Assembly (NCBI GenBank): GCA_009773555.1
Contig: WSXZ01000022.1
Coordinates: 23,530-87,529, forward strand
Direction of reading: 5' to 3'
Length of the DNA stretch: 64,000 bases
DNA from: Methylocystaceae bacterium
GTDB taxonomy: Bacteria > Pseudomonadota > Alphaproteobacteria > Rhizobiales > Beijerinckiaceae
Part shown: positions 1 to 8,383 of the stretch, piece by piece
Numbering within the stretch: the stretch's first letter is position 1
How the letters are laid out: each line of letters starts with the position of its first letter
Position numbers and translations under genes: made by a program
The notes under the pieces: generated by a model
What the model was told of the DNA's origin: nothing
What the model saw: only the letters and a program-made list of their open reading frames with translations
Databases searched by the model: none

Positions 1-2
1 GC

Positions 3-2594
3 GTCGTCGTCGACGCGACCGATATCGCGCCTGGCGACATCGTCTATGTCCAATCAGGCGACAAAATTCCGGCGGACATCCGTCTCATCCGGGTCAAATC
101 TCTGAAAGTGCAGGAGTCGGCGCTTACCGGCGAGTCGCTGCCGGTCGACAAGGACCCGGCGCCGGTCATGGCGGATGTGCCGCTCGGAGATCGGGCTCCG
201 ATGGCCTATTCGGGGACTGTCGTGACCTACGGTCAGGGAACGGGCGTCGTCGTCGCCACGGGCGCCGCGACTGAGATCGGGCGCATCAACGCCATGCTCT
301 CGGAGGTGGAGACGCTCTCCACGCCCTTGTTGCAGCGCATGGACGAATTCGCGCGCTGGCTCACGGTCGTCATTTTGGTCGTGTGCGCCGCCGTTTTCGC
401 TTTTGGCGCGCTGGTCTGGGGATTCGACGTCGGCGATATGTTCATGGCGGCGGTCGGGCTCGCGGTTTCCGCGATCCCGGAAGGACTGCCGGCTATCATC
501 ACCATTACGCTGGCGATCGGCGTGGAGCGGATGGCGCGGCGCAAGGCGATCATCCGCCAACTGCCGGCGGTCGAAACGCTCGGCGCGGTGAGCACGATCT
601 GCTCGGACAAGACCGGCACGCTGACGCTCAATGAATTGATCGTGCGCTCGATCGTCATCTCCGGCGGGACCTACGACACGACCGGGTCGGGATACGATCC
701 GCATGGGGGCTTCTTGCGCAACGGCAAGGACGTCGTGGTGGGCGAGGACATTCACCTGACCGCGGCTTTGCGCCCTCTTGCGCTCTGCAACGACGCCGTG
801 CTGCGCGAGAAGGACGGCGTCTGGAGCGTCGAGGGCGATCCGACCGAGGGCGCCTTGCTCGCCGCCGCCGTCAAAGGCGGCGTCAACTTGGAAAAGCTGG
901 CGCTGGAACTGCCGCGCACGGATGAAATTCCTTTTGAGTCGCAGCATCGCTTCATGGCGACGCTGCATCACGACCATGACGGCGCTGGCTACATTTTCGT
1001 CAAAGGCGCGCCTGAGCGGCTGCTCGAAATGTGCTTCTGGGAGCAGGACGTGCGAGGAGAGCAGCGTCCGCTCGACTGCGCCTGCTGGCTCGACCGCATC
1101 ATTGAGATGGCCACGCGCGGGCAGCGGGTTTTGGCGGTCGCCTCCAAGAAAGCCGAAGAGGGTCAGCAGCAACTCGCGTTCGGCGACGTTGAAAGCGGGC
1201 TCGTCTTTGTCGGTCTGATCGGCCTGATTGACCCGCCGCGCCCCGAGGCCGTCGAGGCGATCCGCGCATGCGCGACCGCCGGCATGTCCGTCAAAATGAT
1301 CACGGGCGACCACGCCGCGACGGCGATGGCCATCGCCCGCGAACTCGGACTTAACCGTCCGGATTCCGTGCTCACCGGACGCGACCTCGACGCGATCGGC
1401 GACGAAGCGCTCGGCGAAGTGGCAAGCGCCACGACGGTGTTCGCGCGCACCAGTCCCGAACATAAGCTGCGACTCGTTCAGGCGTTGCAGAAGCGCGGCG
1501 AAGTCGTCGCGATGACCGGCGACGGCGTCAACGACGCGCCTGCCTTAAAGCGCGCCGACATAGGCATCGCCATGGGCGTCAAAGGCACCGAGGCCGCGAA
1601 AGAGGCCGCGGAGATGGTGCTTGCCGACGACAATTTCGCGTCGATCGTGCATGCGGTGCATGAGGGCCGCGTCGTCTACGAAAATTTGAAAAAGACCATC
1701 CTCTACATCTTGCCGACCAATGGCGGCGAGGGCCTCACGGTGATCGCGGCGATCGCCATGGGCGAGACCCTGCCGGTGACGCCCGTACAGATACTGTGGG
1801 TCAATCTGATCACCGCCGTCACGCTCGGCCTCGCGCTCGCGTTCGAGCCGCCGACCAAGGGCGTCATGCTGCGCCCGCCGCGCCCGTCAGGCGAACCGAT
1901 CCTCTCCCGCTACTTCATCTGGCGCATCGTCTTCGTTTCTTTCCTGATGCTGCTCGCGACCTTCGGTCTTTACGAATTGGAGAAGGCGCGGGGCATGGGG
2001 CTCGACAGCGCGCGAACGGTCGCGGTCAACACGCTCGTCGCCTGCGAAGTCGCTTATCTCTTCAACGCGCGTTTCCTTTCCGAGTCGTCGTTCTCGTTGA
2101 AGGGTCTGTTCGGCAGCCGCGCAGTGCTGATTTCCGTCGCCATCGTCGTCGTCCTGCAAGCGATGTTCACTTACGCGCCCTTTATGCAGGCGCTGTTCAA
2201 CACCACGCCGCTCGACCCGGAAATGTGGGGGCATATCGCCGGCGCGAGCGTCGTGCTGTTTCTGCTCGTCGAGGTGGAGAAGGCCATTTTCCGTTCGCCC
2301 GCGAAGGCTCCTGCGCCGCCTGGCGTTCCTGTGGCGACGGCGACCGGCGCAGCCGCTGTCGTCGCGCCTGGCGACTGGGTCCGACCTGTCGTCGCCGGCC
2401 TATTGGGGCTGCTCATCATTGTCGTGAGCGGCGCGTTCTATCTTCACACGCGTGTCAGTCTCACGCGTGAAGAAGCGTCAGCGGGTCGAACGGTCGTCGG
2501 CGGCAGGCGTCGTCGCGACGCTCTCTTGCGACGTCGGCGCGCAAGTGGAGAAGGGCGAGACATGCGGGACGCTCGATGTGCGTCCGTTCGATGA
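3..2594 (+). CDS. P-type cation-transporting ATPase (P2 type), 5' truncated by window
   Basis: The frame is open from the first bases of the window, so the actuator domain start and N-terminus lie outside it. The TGES loop (near base 126), the membrane PEGLPA motif, the phosphorylation loop SDKTGTLT (Asp codon at 606) and the hinge TGDGVND (about 1513-1533) are all present, followed by the usual six C-terminal membrane helices. The M6 segment reads NLITAVTLGLAL, lacking the Asp of Ca2+-ATPases, which resembles the bacterial Pma1-like clade, so the ion is uncertain. After the usual end (VEKAIF) comes a Pro/Ala linker and an eleventh hydrophobic helix (about 2383-2445), which is unusual. The last ~45 codons become Arg-rich and look out of frame with the adaptor coding that overlaps it, so the true C-terminus is probably the next feature. 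The family call is sure; the 3' end is not. Confidence 0.9.
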   Translation, partial: VVVDATDIAPGDIVYVQSGDKIPADIRLIRVKSLKVQESALTGESLPVDKDPAPVMADVPLGDRAPMAYSGTVVTYGQGTGVVVATGAATEIGRINAMLSEVETLSTPLLQRMDEFARWLTVVILVVCAAVFAFGALVWGFDVGDMFMAAVGLAVSAIPEGLPAIITITLAIGVERMARRKAIIRQLPAVETLGAVSTICSDKTGTLTLNELIVRSIVISGGTYDTTGSGYDPHGGFLRNGKDVVVGEDIHLTAALRPLALCNDAVLREKDGVWSVEGDPTEGALLAAAVKGGVNLEKLALELPRTDEIPFESQHRFMATLHHDHDGAGYIFVKGAPERLLEMCFWEQDVRGEQRPLDCACWLDRIIEMATRGQRVLAVASKKAEEGQQQLAFGDVESGLVFVGLIGLIDPPRPEAVEAIRACATAGMSVKMITGDHAATAMAIARELGLNRPDSVLTGRDLDAIGDEALGEVASATTVFARTSPEHKLRLVQALQKRGEVVAMTGDGVNDAPALKRADIGIAMGVKGTEAAKEAAEMVLADDNFASIVHAVHEGRVVYENLKKTILYILPTNGGEGLTVIAAIAMGETLPVTPVQILWVNLITAVTLGLALAFEPPTKGVMLRPPRPSGEPILSRYFIWRIVFVSFLMLLATFGLYELEKARGMGLDSARTVAVNTLVACEVAYLFNARFLSESSFSLKGLFGSRAVLISVAIVVVLQAMFTYAPFMQALFNTTPLDPEMWGHIAGASVVLFLLVEVEKAIFRSPAKAPAPPGVPVATATGAAAVVAPGDWVRPVVAGLLGLLIIVVSGAFYLHTRVSLTREEASAGRTVVGGRRRRDALLRRRRASGEGRDMRDARCASVR

Positions 2595-3210
2595 AGCGTT
2601 CGCGCGCGCGCAAAGCGCGCTGGCGGCCGCTGAGCGGCAACTGACGCAGCGCCAGAGCGCCCAGGCAAAGGCGCAGGCGAATCTTGACAGACGGGAGGCG
2701 CGGTCGGGACGTCGCGCCGCGAGCCGCAAGGCGCTTGCCAATGCGCGAGGCCTCTTAACGCGCGCGCAAGCGCAATTCGAACGCGCCGAAGCGGAAGTCG
2801 CTCTGCGCCGCGAGTCGCTCGCTAAGGCCGAGGCGGCTCGCGCCGACGCTGCGATTGTCGCCCCTATCGCAGGTTTTGTCTTAGAGCGCACGGCTGTTGT
2901 CGGCGCGCGTGTTGAACCGGGCGCGCCGCTATTCATGATCGGCGACGCCAAGACCGTTCGGCTTCGGGTGAAGACGGAGGGGGAGGGCGCCCTGACGATC
3001 GCGCCGGGCGCAGAGGCGGTCGTGACAAGCGAGTCGGTCCCTGGCCGGACGTTTTCAGGAAAGGTGACTGAAGCGCGCCGAACAGAGTCGGGTGCGCCGG
3101 TCGACGTCATCGTCGAGGTCGATAATCGAGAGTTGGCGCTTCGACCGGGAATGGAGGTTTCGGCGCGCATCGGAATCGTGGAGAGCGAAGCCTCCTCGAC
3201 CGGCCTGTGA
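2452..3210 (+). pseudogene. HlyD/RND-type membrane-fusion adaptor segment, probably frameshifted from the ATPase
   Basis: From about codon 19 the translation is a typical periplasmic adaptor: half a biotinyl-lipoyl domain (GVVATLSCDVGAQVEKGE), an Ala/Arg/Gln-rich coiled-coil hairpin, the second lipoyl half (APIAGFVLERTAVVGARVEPG) and a beta-barrel ending near GMEVSARIGIVE. It has no signal peptide or anchor of its own and no clear ribosome binding site before the GTG at 2452. The missing anchor is exactly what the overlapping ATPase frame supplies just upstream (hydrophobic helix then HTRVSL). I infer either an ATPase-adaptor fusion broken by a +1 shift, possibly with a small deletion, between about 2450 and 2510, or a separate adaptor gene that lost its 5' end. 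The shift could also be a sequence error. Confidence 0.65.
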
Positions 3211-3255
3211 GAAGAAGTGGGCCGGCCGGGGTGACCTCGCGGAATCTCGATCGCC

Positions 3256-3331
3256 TGGTGGGCCGGGCAGGACTCGAACCTGCAACCAGACCGTTATGAG
3301 CGGCCGGCTCTAACCATTGAGCTACCGGCCC
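3256..3331 (-). tRNA. tRNA with CAU anticodon, probably tRNA-Ile2
   Basis: Read on the minus strand this folds as a full 76-nt cloverleaf with encoded CCA. The acceptor stem is GGGCCGG/CCGGCCC, the D stem GCTC/GAGC, the anticodon stem GGCCG/CGGTC around loop CTCATAA, and the T arm GCAGG-TTCGAGT-CCTGC. The anticodon is CAT. The 8-nt D loop (AATGGTTA) resembles the lysidine-modified isoleucine tRNA rather than elongator Met, but Met cannot be excluded by eye. Confidence 0.93.
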
Positions 3332-3493
3332 CGAGACGGGGAGGCCCGTCCTATACCGCAAGCCGGGCGCGCGCAATATCGCGGGCTGCATCACTCGCTC
3401 TCATCGTGCGCTCGCCTTCGCCTGGCGCGCGGGCCGTGTTCATTCGTCAGCCTGTCTTGCCAGGGCCCGCGCCGCGCCTGTAAGGCTTTTTAT

Positions 3494-4156
3494 ATGGACG
3501 AACATGACGCACGCACGGCGATCGTTGACGCCGGGCAAGAGATGGAGCGGCTGGGTCTCAATCACGGCTCTGCGGGCAATCTGTCCCTGCGCATCGGCGA
3601 CGCCGCGCTCGTCACGCCGAGCGGCGTTCCCAGCCGCGAACTCTCGCCCGAATTGATCGCGCGCATGCCGCTCGCGGGCGATGGCGCTTTCGACGGTCCG
3701 CTGCCGCCGTCGAGCGAATGGCGGTTCCATCTCGACATCTACCGCGCCCGACCGGACGTGAACGCCATCGCGCATATGCATTCGCCCTATGCGACGACGA
3801 TCGCGACCTTGCGTCGCGATATTCCGGCCGTGCATTACATGATCGCGGCCTTCGGCGGCCCGACCGTGCGCTGCGTCGATTACGCGCCCTACGGCACGGC
3901 TGAACTGTCGCGACTCGTCGTGGCGGGGCTCGCGGATCGCGATGGCGTGCTCCTCGCCAATCATGGCGCCATCGTCACCGGCGCGACGATGCGCAGAGCA
4001 TTGTGGCGCGCCGTCGAACTCGAAGCGCTTGCGCAAGTCTTCTACCTCGGCGCGCTCGCCGGCGAACCCATCGTGCTTTCAGATGATGAGATCATGCGCA
4101 CGGTGGAGCGCTTCAAGACTTACGGAACGCGCGAGAGTTCGAAAGAGCTTCGCTAA
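3494..4156 (+). CDS. Class II aldolase (possible 5-methylthioribulose-1-phosphate aldolase)
   Basis: A 220-residue class II aldolase/adducin-fold protein, the normal length for the fuculose/ribulose-phosphate aldolase group. The start is the ATG at 3494 (MDEHDAR); the longer open frame upstream covers the tRNA. Zinc ligands are visible as HMH (in AHMHSPYAT) and the His of LLANHG, and the catalytic Glu lies in PSSEW. The N-terminal GNLSLR and [10 protein letters not shown] phosphate-binding motifs are kept. The stop overlaps the stop of mtnA on the other strand by 4 bp. In organisms with the methylthioadenosine DHAP shunt, MtnA makes methylthioribulose-1-phosphate and a class II aldolase splits it into DHAP and methylthioacetaldehyde. 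That role is inferred from the neighbour; the family call itself is firm. Confidence 0.85.
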   Translation: MDEHDARTAIVDAGQEMERLGLNHGSAGNLSLRIGDAALVTPSGVPSRELSPELIARMPLAGDGAFDGPLPPSSEWRFHLDIYRARPDVNAIAHMHSPYATTIATLRRDIPAVHYMIAAFGGPTVRCVDYAPYGTAELSRLVVAGLADRDGVLLANHGAIVTGATMRRALWRAVELEALAQVFYLGALAGEPIVLSDDEIMRTVERFKTYGTRESSKELR

Positions 4157-5241
4157 CCGCCAAGGTCTGGGAACAATCCCTTTAGCCCTTCTTCCGTCGC
4201 GGCGCAGACGCCGCGCTCGGTGATCAGTCCCGTGACGAAGCGGGACGGCGTCACGTCGAAGCTGAAATTGCGCGCCGGAGACCCATCGGGCGTGAGCTGA
4301 ACCTCGAACGTCGCGCCGTCGGCGCCTCGGCCGCTGATATGAGTGACTTCGCGCGCGCTGCGCTCTTCGATTGGAATGTCGCGGACGCCGTCGGCGATGC
4401 GCCAATCGACGGTCGAAGACGGCAGGGCGGCATAGAAGGGCACGCCATTGTCATGCGCCGCGAGCGCCTTGAGATAGGTGCCGATCTTGTTGCAGACGTC
4501 GCCGGCGCGCGTCGTACGGTCGCTGCCGACGATCACGAGATCGACAAGACCATGCTGCATCAGATGGCCGCCGGCGTTATCGGCGACGACGGTGTGCGGG
4601 ATCGCTTCGCCCAGCAGTTCGAAGGCCGTGAGGCTCGCCCCCTGGTTGCGCGGACGCGTCTCGTCGACCCACACATGAATCGGCGCGTCTTGCCGCGCCG
4701 CAGTGTAGATCGGCGCCAAAGCGGTGCCCCAATCGACGGTGGCAAGCCAGCCGGCGTTGCAATGGGTGAGGATGTTGACAGGACCGTCGCCGCGGCGCGC
4801 TTTGTGAATGAGTTCGGCGCCGGCAAGGCCGATGGCTTGGCAGGCCGCGACATCTTCTTCCGCGATCTTGGCGGCTTCCGCATAGGCAAGGTCCGCGCGG
4901 TCCGAGACCGGCGCCGCGAAGAGCAGCGCGCGCAGCCGATCCAGCGCCCAGCGCAGATTAACGGCCGTCGGCCGTGTAGCAAGCAGCAGAGCGTGGGCGC
5001 CTTCGATCGCGGCGTCGCTTGGATCGCGCCAGGCGGCGAGCGCCAAGCCGTAGGCGCCGGTCACGCCGATCAGCGGCGCGCCGCGCACCGTCATAGCGCT
5101 GATCGCCGCAGCGGCGTCTTCGCAGCTGGCGAGCGTTTTCGTCTCGAAGCGATGCGGGAGCACGGTTTGATCGATGACATGCACGCGGCGCCCATCCGAA
5201 TCGAGCCAGATCGTTCTGTAGTCGCGGCCGTTAATTCTCAT
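4153..5241 (-). CDS. mtnA: S-methyl-5-thioribose-1-phosphate isomerase
   Basis: A 362-residue MtnA/eIF2B-alpha-like isomerase that interconverts methylthioribose-1-phosphate and methylthioribulose-1-phosphate in methionine salvage. Recognisable blocks are [16 protein letters not shown] near residue 50, the catalytic Cys in [28 protein letters not shown], and the catalytic Asp in [20 protein letters not shown], ending with the conserved FDVTP segment. Length and termini match the family. It converges on the class II aldolase with a 4-bp overlap, and the pair would make a compact MTA-to-DHAP route. No mtnK, mtnP or mtnB-D is in the window. Confidence 0.95.
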   Translation of the reverse strand: MRINGRDYRTIWLDSDGRRVHVIDQTVLPHRFETKTLASCEDAAAAISAMTVRGAPLIGVTGAYGLALAAWRDPSDAAIEGAHALLLATRPTAVNLRWALDRLRALLFAAPVSDRADLAYAEAAKIAEEDVAACQAIGLAGAELIHKARRGDGPVNILTHCNAGWLATVDWGTALAPIYTAARQDAPIHVWVDETRPRNQGASLTAFELLGEAIPHTVVADNAGGHLMQHGLVDLVIVGSDRTTRAGDVCNKIGTYLKALAAHDNGVPFYAALPSSTVDWRIADGVRDIPIEERSAREVTHISGRGADGATFEVQLTPDGSPARNFSFDVTPSRFVTGLITERGVCAATEEGLKGLFPDLGG

Positions 5242-5360
5242 GTTGTTCGTTCTTGCCTGCTCAAAAGTCGCGCTTGGATGATGTCGCCATTCGCGCCATG
5301 TTAGAGCGCGCCGCGGCGCTGTGCTAGAAAGCTTTCAAACGCGGCTGCTCCACTGGACAC

Positions 5361-6572
5361 ATGGCGCAAGAATTTTCGGCGCAAGAATCGGCGCAAGAAT
5401 TTTCGGTTCGATACGCCGAATCGCTCGACTCCGTTGGGGCTGAGGCTTGGGACGCCTGCGCCAATCCGGCCGGCCTGCCGGACGCGGTCGGCGAGCGATA
5501 TAATCCTTTCGTCTCGCATGCGTTCCTGCGCGCGCTCGAATCGTCGAAGTCGGTCGGCGCGCGCGCCGGCTGGGCGCCGGCGCATGCGCTCGTCGAGGAT
5601 TCACAGGGGCGTCTTGTCGCCTGCGCGCCGGCCTATATCAAGACGCATAGCCTCGGCGAATATGTGTTCGATCAAAGCTGGGCGCAGGCTTATGAGCTTG
5701 CGGGCGGACGCTACTATCCGAAGATTCAGGTGGCTGCCCCTTTCACGCCTGTGACCGGGCGCCGCCTGCTGATCGCGCGTGATGCGCCGCAAGGCGCGCG
5801 CGAGGCGCTGATCGCCGCGTTGCAGGGATTGCGCAAGGCGAGCGGCGCGTCCTCCATTCACGTCACGTTCTGCACGGAGGAGGAATGCGTCGCGCTGAGC
5901 GGCGCCGGATTCATTTACCGCGCCGGAGAGCAGTTCCATTTCGTCAATGAAGGCTACGCCGACTTCGAGGATTTTCTGGCGCGGCTCACGGCGCGCAAGC
6001 GCAAGGCGATCAAGCGCGAGCGACGCGAAGCGCTCGGCGACGGCATCATCATTGATCTGCTCACGGGAAGCGACATTCGTCCGGCGCATTGGGATTCGTT
6101 TTTCGAGTTCTACCTGGACACAGGCGCGCGCAAATGGGGGCGGCCCTATCTGACTCGCGCCTTCTTTGACGAGATCGGCGCGCGCATGGCGGATCGCATC
6201 CTGCTGGTCATGGCGCGACGAGGCGGAACGCATATCGCCGGAGCGATCAATTTTCTGGGCGACGACGCCATCTACGGGCGCAATTGGGGCGCGCTGGAAG
6301 CGCTGCCGTTTCTCCACTTCGAGGTCTGCTATTATCAGGCGATCGAATTTGCGATCCGCCGCGGTTATAAGCGCGTCGAGGCCGGCGCGCAGGGCGAGCA
6401 TAAAATCTCCCGCGGCTATGGGCCGGTGATCACCCATTCGGCCCATTACCTGGCCGACCCACGCCTCGCCGAGGCGGTTTCGGCCTATCTGGCGCGCGAG
6501 CGCGCAGCGGTGGCGGAATGGGCCGCCGAGCATGCGGCCGAGCTTCCTTACAAGAGCGAAAACGGCGACTGA
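5361..6572 (+). CDS. FemAB-like GNAT acyltransferase (DUF482/COG3146)
   Basis: A 403-residue protein with features of the DUF482 (PF04339) FemAB/GNAT-like family: NPFVSHAFLRALE near the N-terminus, YVFDQSWAQAYE, the YYPKIQVAAPFTPVTGRRLL block, FLARLTARKRKAIKRERREA, and the C-terminal EHKISRGYGPVITHSAHY block. Members are cytoplasmic and annotated as putative peptidoglycan-related acyltransferases, but the substrate is unknown. The N-terminus carries a repeated AQEFS/AQES peptide caused by a short DNA repeat, so the first ~15 residues may be dispensable. It is followed after 90 bp by the Anbu gene on the same strand. Confidence 0.85.
   Translation: MAQEFSAQESAQEFSVRYAESLDSVGAEAWDACANPAGLPDAVGERYNPFVSHAFLRALESSKSVGARAGWAPAHALVEDSQGRLVACAPAYIKTHSLGEYVFDQSWAQAYELAGGRYYPKIQVAAPFTPVTGRRLLIARDAPQGAREALIAALQGLRKASGASSIHVTFCTEEECVALSGAGFIYRAGEQFHFVNEGYADFEDFLARLTARKRKAIKRERREALGDGIIIDLLTGSDIRPAHWDSFFEFYLDTGARKWGRPYLTRAFFDEIGARMADRILLVMARRGGTHIAGAINFLGDDAIYGRNWGALEALPFLHFEVCYYQAIEFAIRRGYKRVEAGAQGEHKISRGYGPVITHSAHYLADPRLAEAVSAYLARERAAVAEWAAEHAAELPYKSENGD
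5363..5404 (+). repeat. Short tandem repeat at the 5' end of the DUF482 gene
   Basis: Three consecutive units start with GGCGCAAGAAT: 15 nt (5363-5377), 12 nt (5378-5389) and 15 nt (5390-5404). The first and third are identical; the middle one lacks TTT. All unit lengths are multiples of three, so copy changes keep the frame. Confidence 0.85.
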
Positions 6573-6662
6573 TTTTCCTTCGCTGTGGCCCTGCAGCACT
6601 TGCCTCATGGCCCGAAACTTGTAAGGCCTGAAGCCGTTTGGCGCGAACCGCTGCGGAGTCAC

Positions 6663-7421
6663 ATGACCTATTGTTGCGGCATTCTCGTGCGCGATGGACT
6701 GGTGATGATTGCGGATACCCGCACCAACGCCGGGCTCGACAACATTTCGACGTTCCGCAAGCTGTATCTCTTCGAGCGGCCCGGCGAGCGCGTGCTGATG
6801 CTTGCCGCCTCGGGCAATCTCTCGGTGACCCAGGGCGTCGTGAACCTGATTGGCGACGGGATCGAGCATCCCGAGAGCGGCGTCGTCGAAAACGTCATGA
6901 ACACGCCCAATATGCTGCATGCCGCCCAGCTCGTTGGGCGTGCGGTGCGCCTCTCACGCGTCCAGACGGGCAACGCCGAGGGGGAGCCTGCGGCGCAAGG
7001 CGTCAGCTTCGACGTCTCCCTGCTGCTCGGCGGTCAGATCGCCGGGGGGCCGCTCCGTCTTTTCATGATCTATACCGCCGGCAACAGCATCGAATGCACG
7101 CCGGACACCAATTATCTGCAGATCGGCGAGCACAAATATGGAAAGCCCATTCTCGACCGCGCCGTCACCTATGACACCGACATTTATGATGCGCTGAAGA
7201 TCGGGCTCATTTCGATGGATTCGACCATGCGATCGAATCTTTCGGTCGGCATGCCAATCGATATCGCGCTGCTGCGTCGCGACGCGCTGCAGACGGAGGT
7301 CGCGACCAGGATCGGTGCGAACGATCCGTATTTTCGGGAATTGCGCGTGAGCTGGTCGAAAGCGCTGCGCGAGGCGCATATGGCGATCCCCAAGCCGCCC
7401 TACAGCGGCCACGACGCGTGA
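6663..7421 (+). CDS. Anbu, proteasome-type peptidase (HslV-like beta subunit)
   Basis: A 252-residue predicted Ntn hydrolase of the Anbu (ancestral beta-subunit, COG3484) group. I place the start at the ATG at 6663 because it gives the family N-terminus MTYCCGILVRDGLVMIADTR. Met removal would expose Thr2 as nucleophile, with the Asp of ADTRTNAG and the Lys of FRKLYLF completing a proteasome-type active site. The rest matches the family (LAASGNLSVTQGV, YTAGNSIECTPDTNYLQIGEHKYGKP). In many bacteria anbu sits with alpha-E, ATP-grasp and transglutaminase-like genes; here none is adjacent, and instead it is translationally coupled to tsaC by a 4-bp overlap. Confidence 0.9.
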   Translation: MTYCCGILVRDGLVMIADTRTNAGLDNISTFRKLYLFERPGERVLMLAASGNLSVTQGVVNLIGDGIEHPESGVVENVMNTPNMLHAAQLVGRAVRLSRVQTGNAEGEPAAQGVSFDVSLLLGGQIAGGPLRLFMIYTAGNSIECTPDTNYLQIGEHKYGKPILDRAVTYDTDIYDALKIGLISMDSTMRSNLSVGMPIDIALLRRDALQTEVATRIGANDPYFRELRVSWSKALREAHMAIPKPPYSGHDA

Positions 7422-8383
7422 CGATTGTTGAGCCGGCTGACGGCGCGGCGATTGCTCGCGCCGCGGCGATTCTGCGCGAGGGCGGCCTGGTCGCCTTCCC
7501 GACCGAAACCGTCTACGGCCTCGGCGCCGATGCGACGCAGGCTTGGGCGGTCGCCCGGATCTACGACGCCAAAGACCGCCCCTCCTTCAATCCGCTGATC
7601 GCCCATGTCGCCGATCTCGACGCCGCGCGCCGCGAGGCGGCGCTGCCTGAGCCCGCGCTGCGCCTTGCCGCGGCCTTCTGGCCGGGGCCGCTGACGATCG
7701 TCGCGCCGCTCGCGCCGGGCGGATTTGTCTGCGATCTCGCCCGCGCCGGGCTGCCGAGCGTTGCGGTTCGGGTTCCCGCGCATCCCGTCGCGCAAGCGTT
7801 GATCGCGGCGCTCGGACGGCCGATCGCGGCGCCTTCGGCCAACCGGTCGGGGCATGTGAGCCCGGTGACGGCGGCGCATGTCGCGCAAGATCTTTCGGGC
7901 AAGGTCGACATGATCCTCGACGGCGGTCGCACCGCCGCCGGGCTGGAATCGACGATCGTGTCCTTCTGTGAGGGCTCCCCGGTCTTGCTGCGGCCCGGCG
8001 CGGTCGCGCGGGAGGCGATCGAGAAAATCCTGGGTGAGAAGCTTTCGGCGCCTGAGCGGGCTGAGATCCTCGCGCCGGGCATGACGCCGTCCCATTACGC
8101 GCCTGCCGCGCGCCTGCGTCTGGAGGCGCACGAACTCAAGGAAGGCGAAGCGGCGCTCGATTTTGGCGGCCGGCTCGCCGCGCGCGCCGAACCCGGGACC
8201 GTGGTGCTCGATCTTTCGCCGTCGGGCGATCTCATAGAGGCGGCGGCTAATCTCTTCGCCCATTTGCGGGAGTTCGACGCGCGCCAAATCGCCGATGTCG
8301 CCGTGGCGCACATACCCGAGCGGGGACTGGGCGAGGCGATCAATGATCGCTTGCGACGCGCCAGCACGAAGAAACTCGATTAG
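7418..8383 (+). CDS. tsaC: L-threonylcarbamoyladenylate synthase (TsaC/Sua5)
   Basis: A 321-residue long-form YrdC/Sua5 enzyme making threonylcarbamoyl-AMP for the t6A37 modification of tRNAs. The N-terminal YrdC domain shows LVAFPTETVYGLGADA, KDRPSFNPLIAHV, the FWPGPLTIV block and PSANRSGHVSP. The C-terminal Sua5 extension begins near LAPGMTPSHYAP. It starts at a GTG whose last two bases are the TG of the upstream gene's TGA stop, so it is coupled to anbu. Its stop overlaps by 4 bp the convergent amidase-like gene. Confidence 0.95.
   Translation: MTIVEPADGAAIARAAAILREGGLVAFPTETVYGLGADATQAWAVARIYDAKDRPSFNPLIAHVADLDAARREAALPEPALRLAAAFWPGPLTIVAPLAPGGFVCDLARAGLPSVAVRVPAHPVAQALIAALGRPIAAPSANRSGHVSPVTAAHVAQDLSGKVDMILDGGRTAAGLESTIVSFCEGSPVLLRPGAVAREAIEKILGEKLSAPERAEILAPGMTPSHYAPAARLRLEAHELKEGEAALDFGGRLAARAEPGTVVLDLSPSGDLIEAAANLFAHLREFDARQIADVAVAHIPERGLGEAINDRLRRASTKKLD

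Noticed and set aside
54..1463. 469-codon minus-strand open frame opposite the ATPase
   Set aside because: Antisense shadow of the P-type ATPase; no recognisable protein features.
3092..3394. Short frames over 3256-3331 reading GPGRTRTCNQTVMSGR and similar
   Set aside because: They translate the tRNA gene on either strand.
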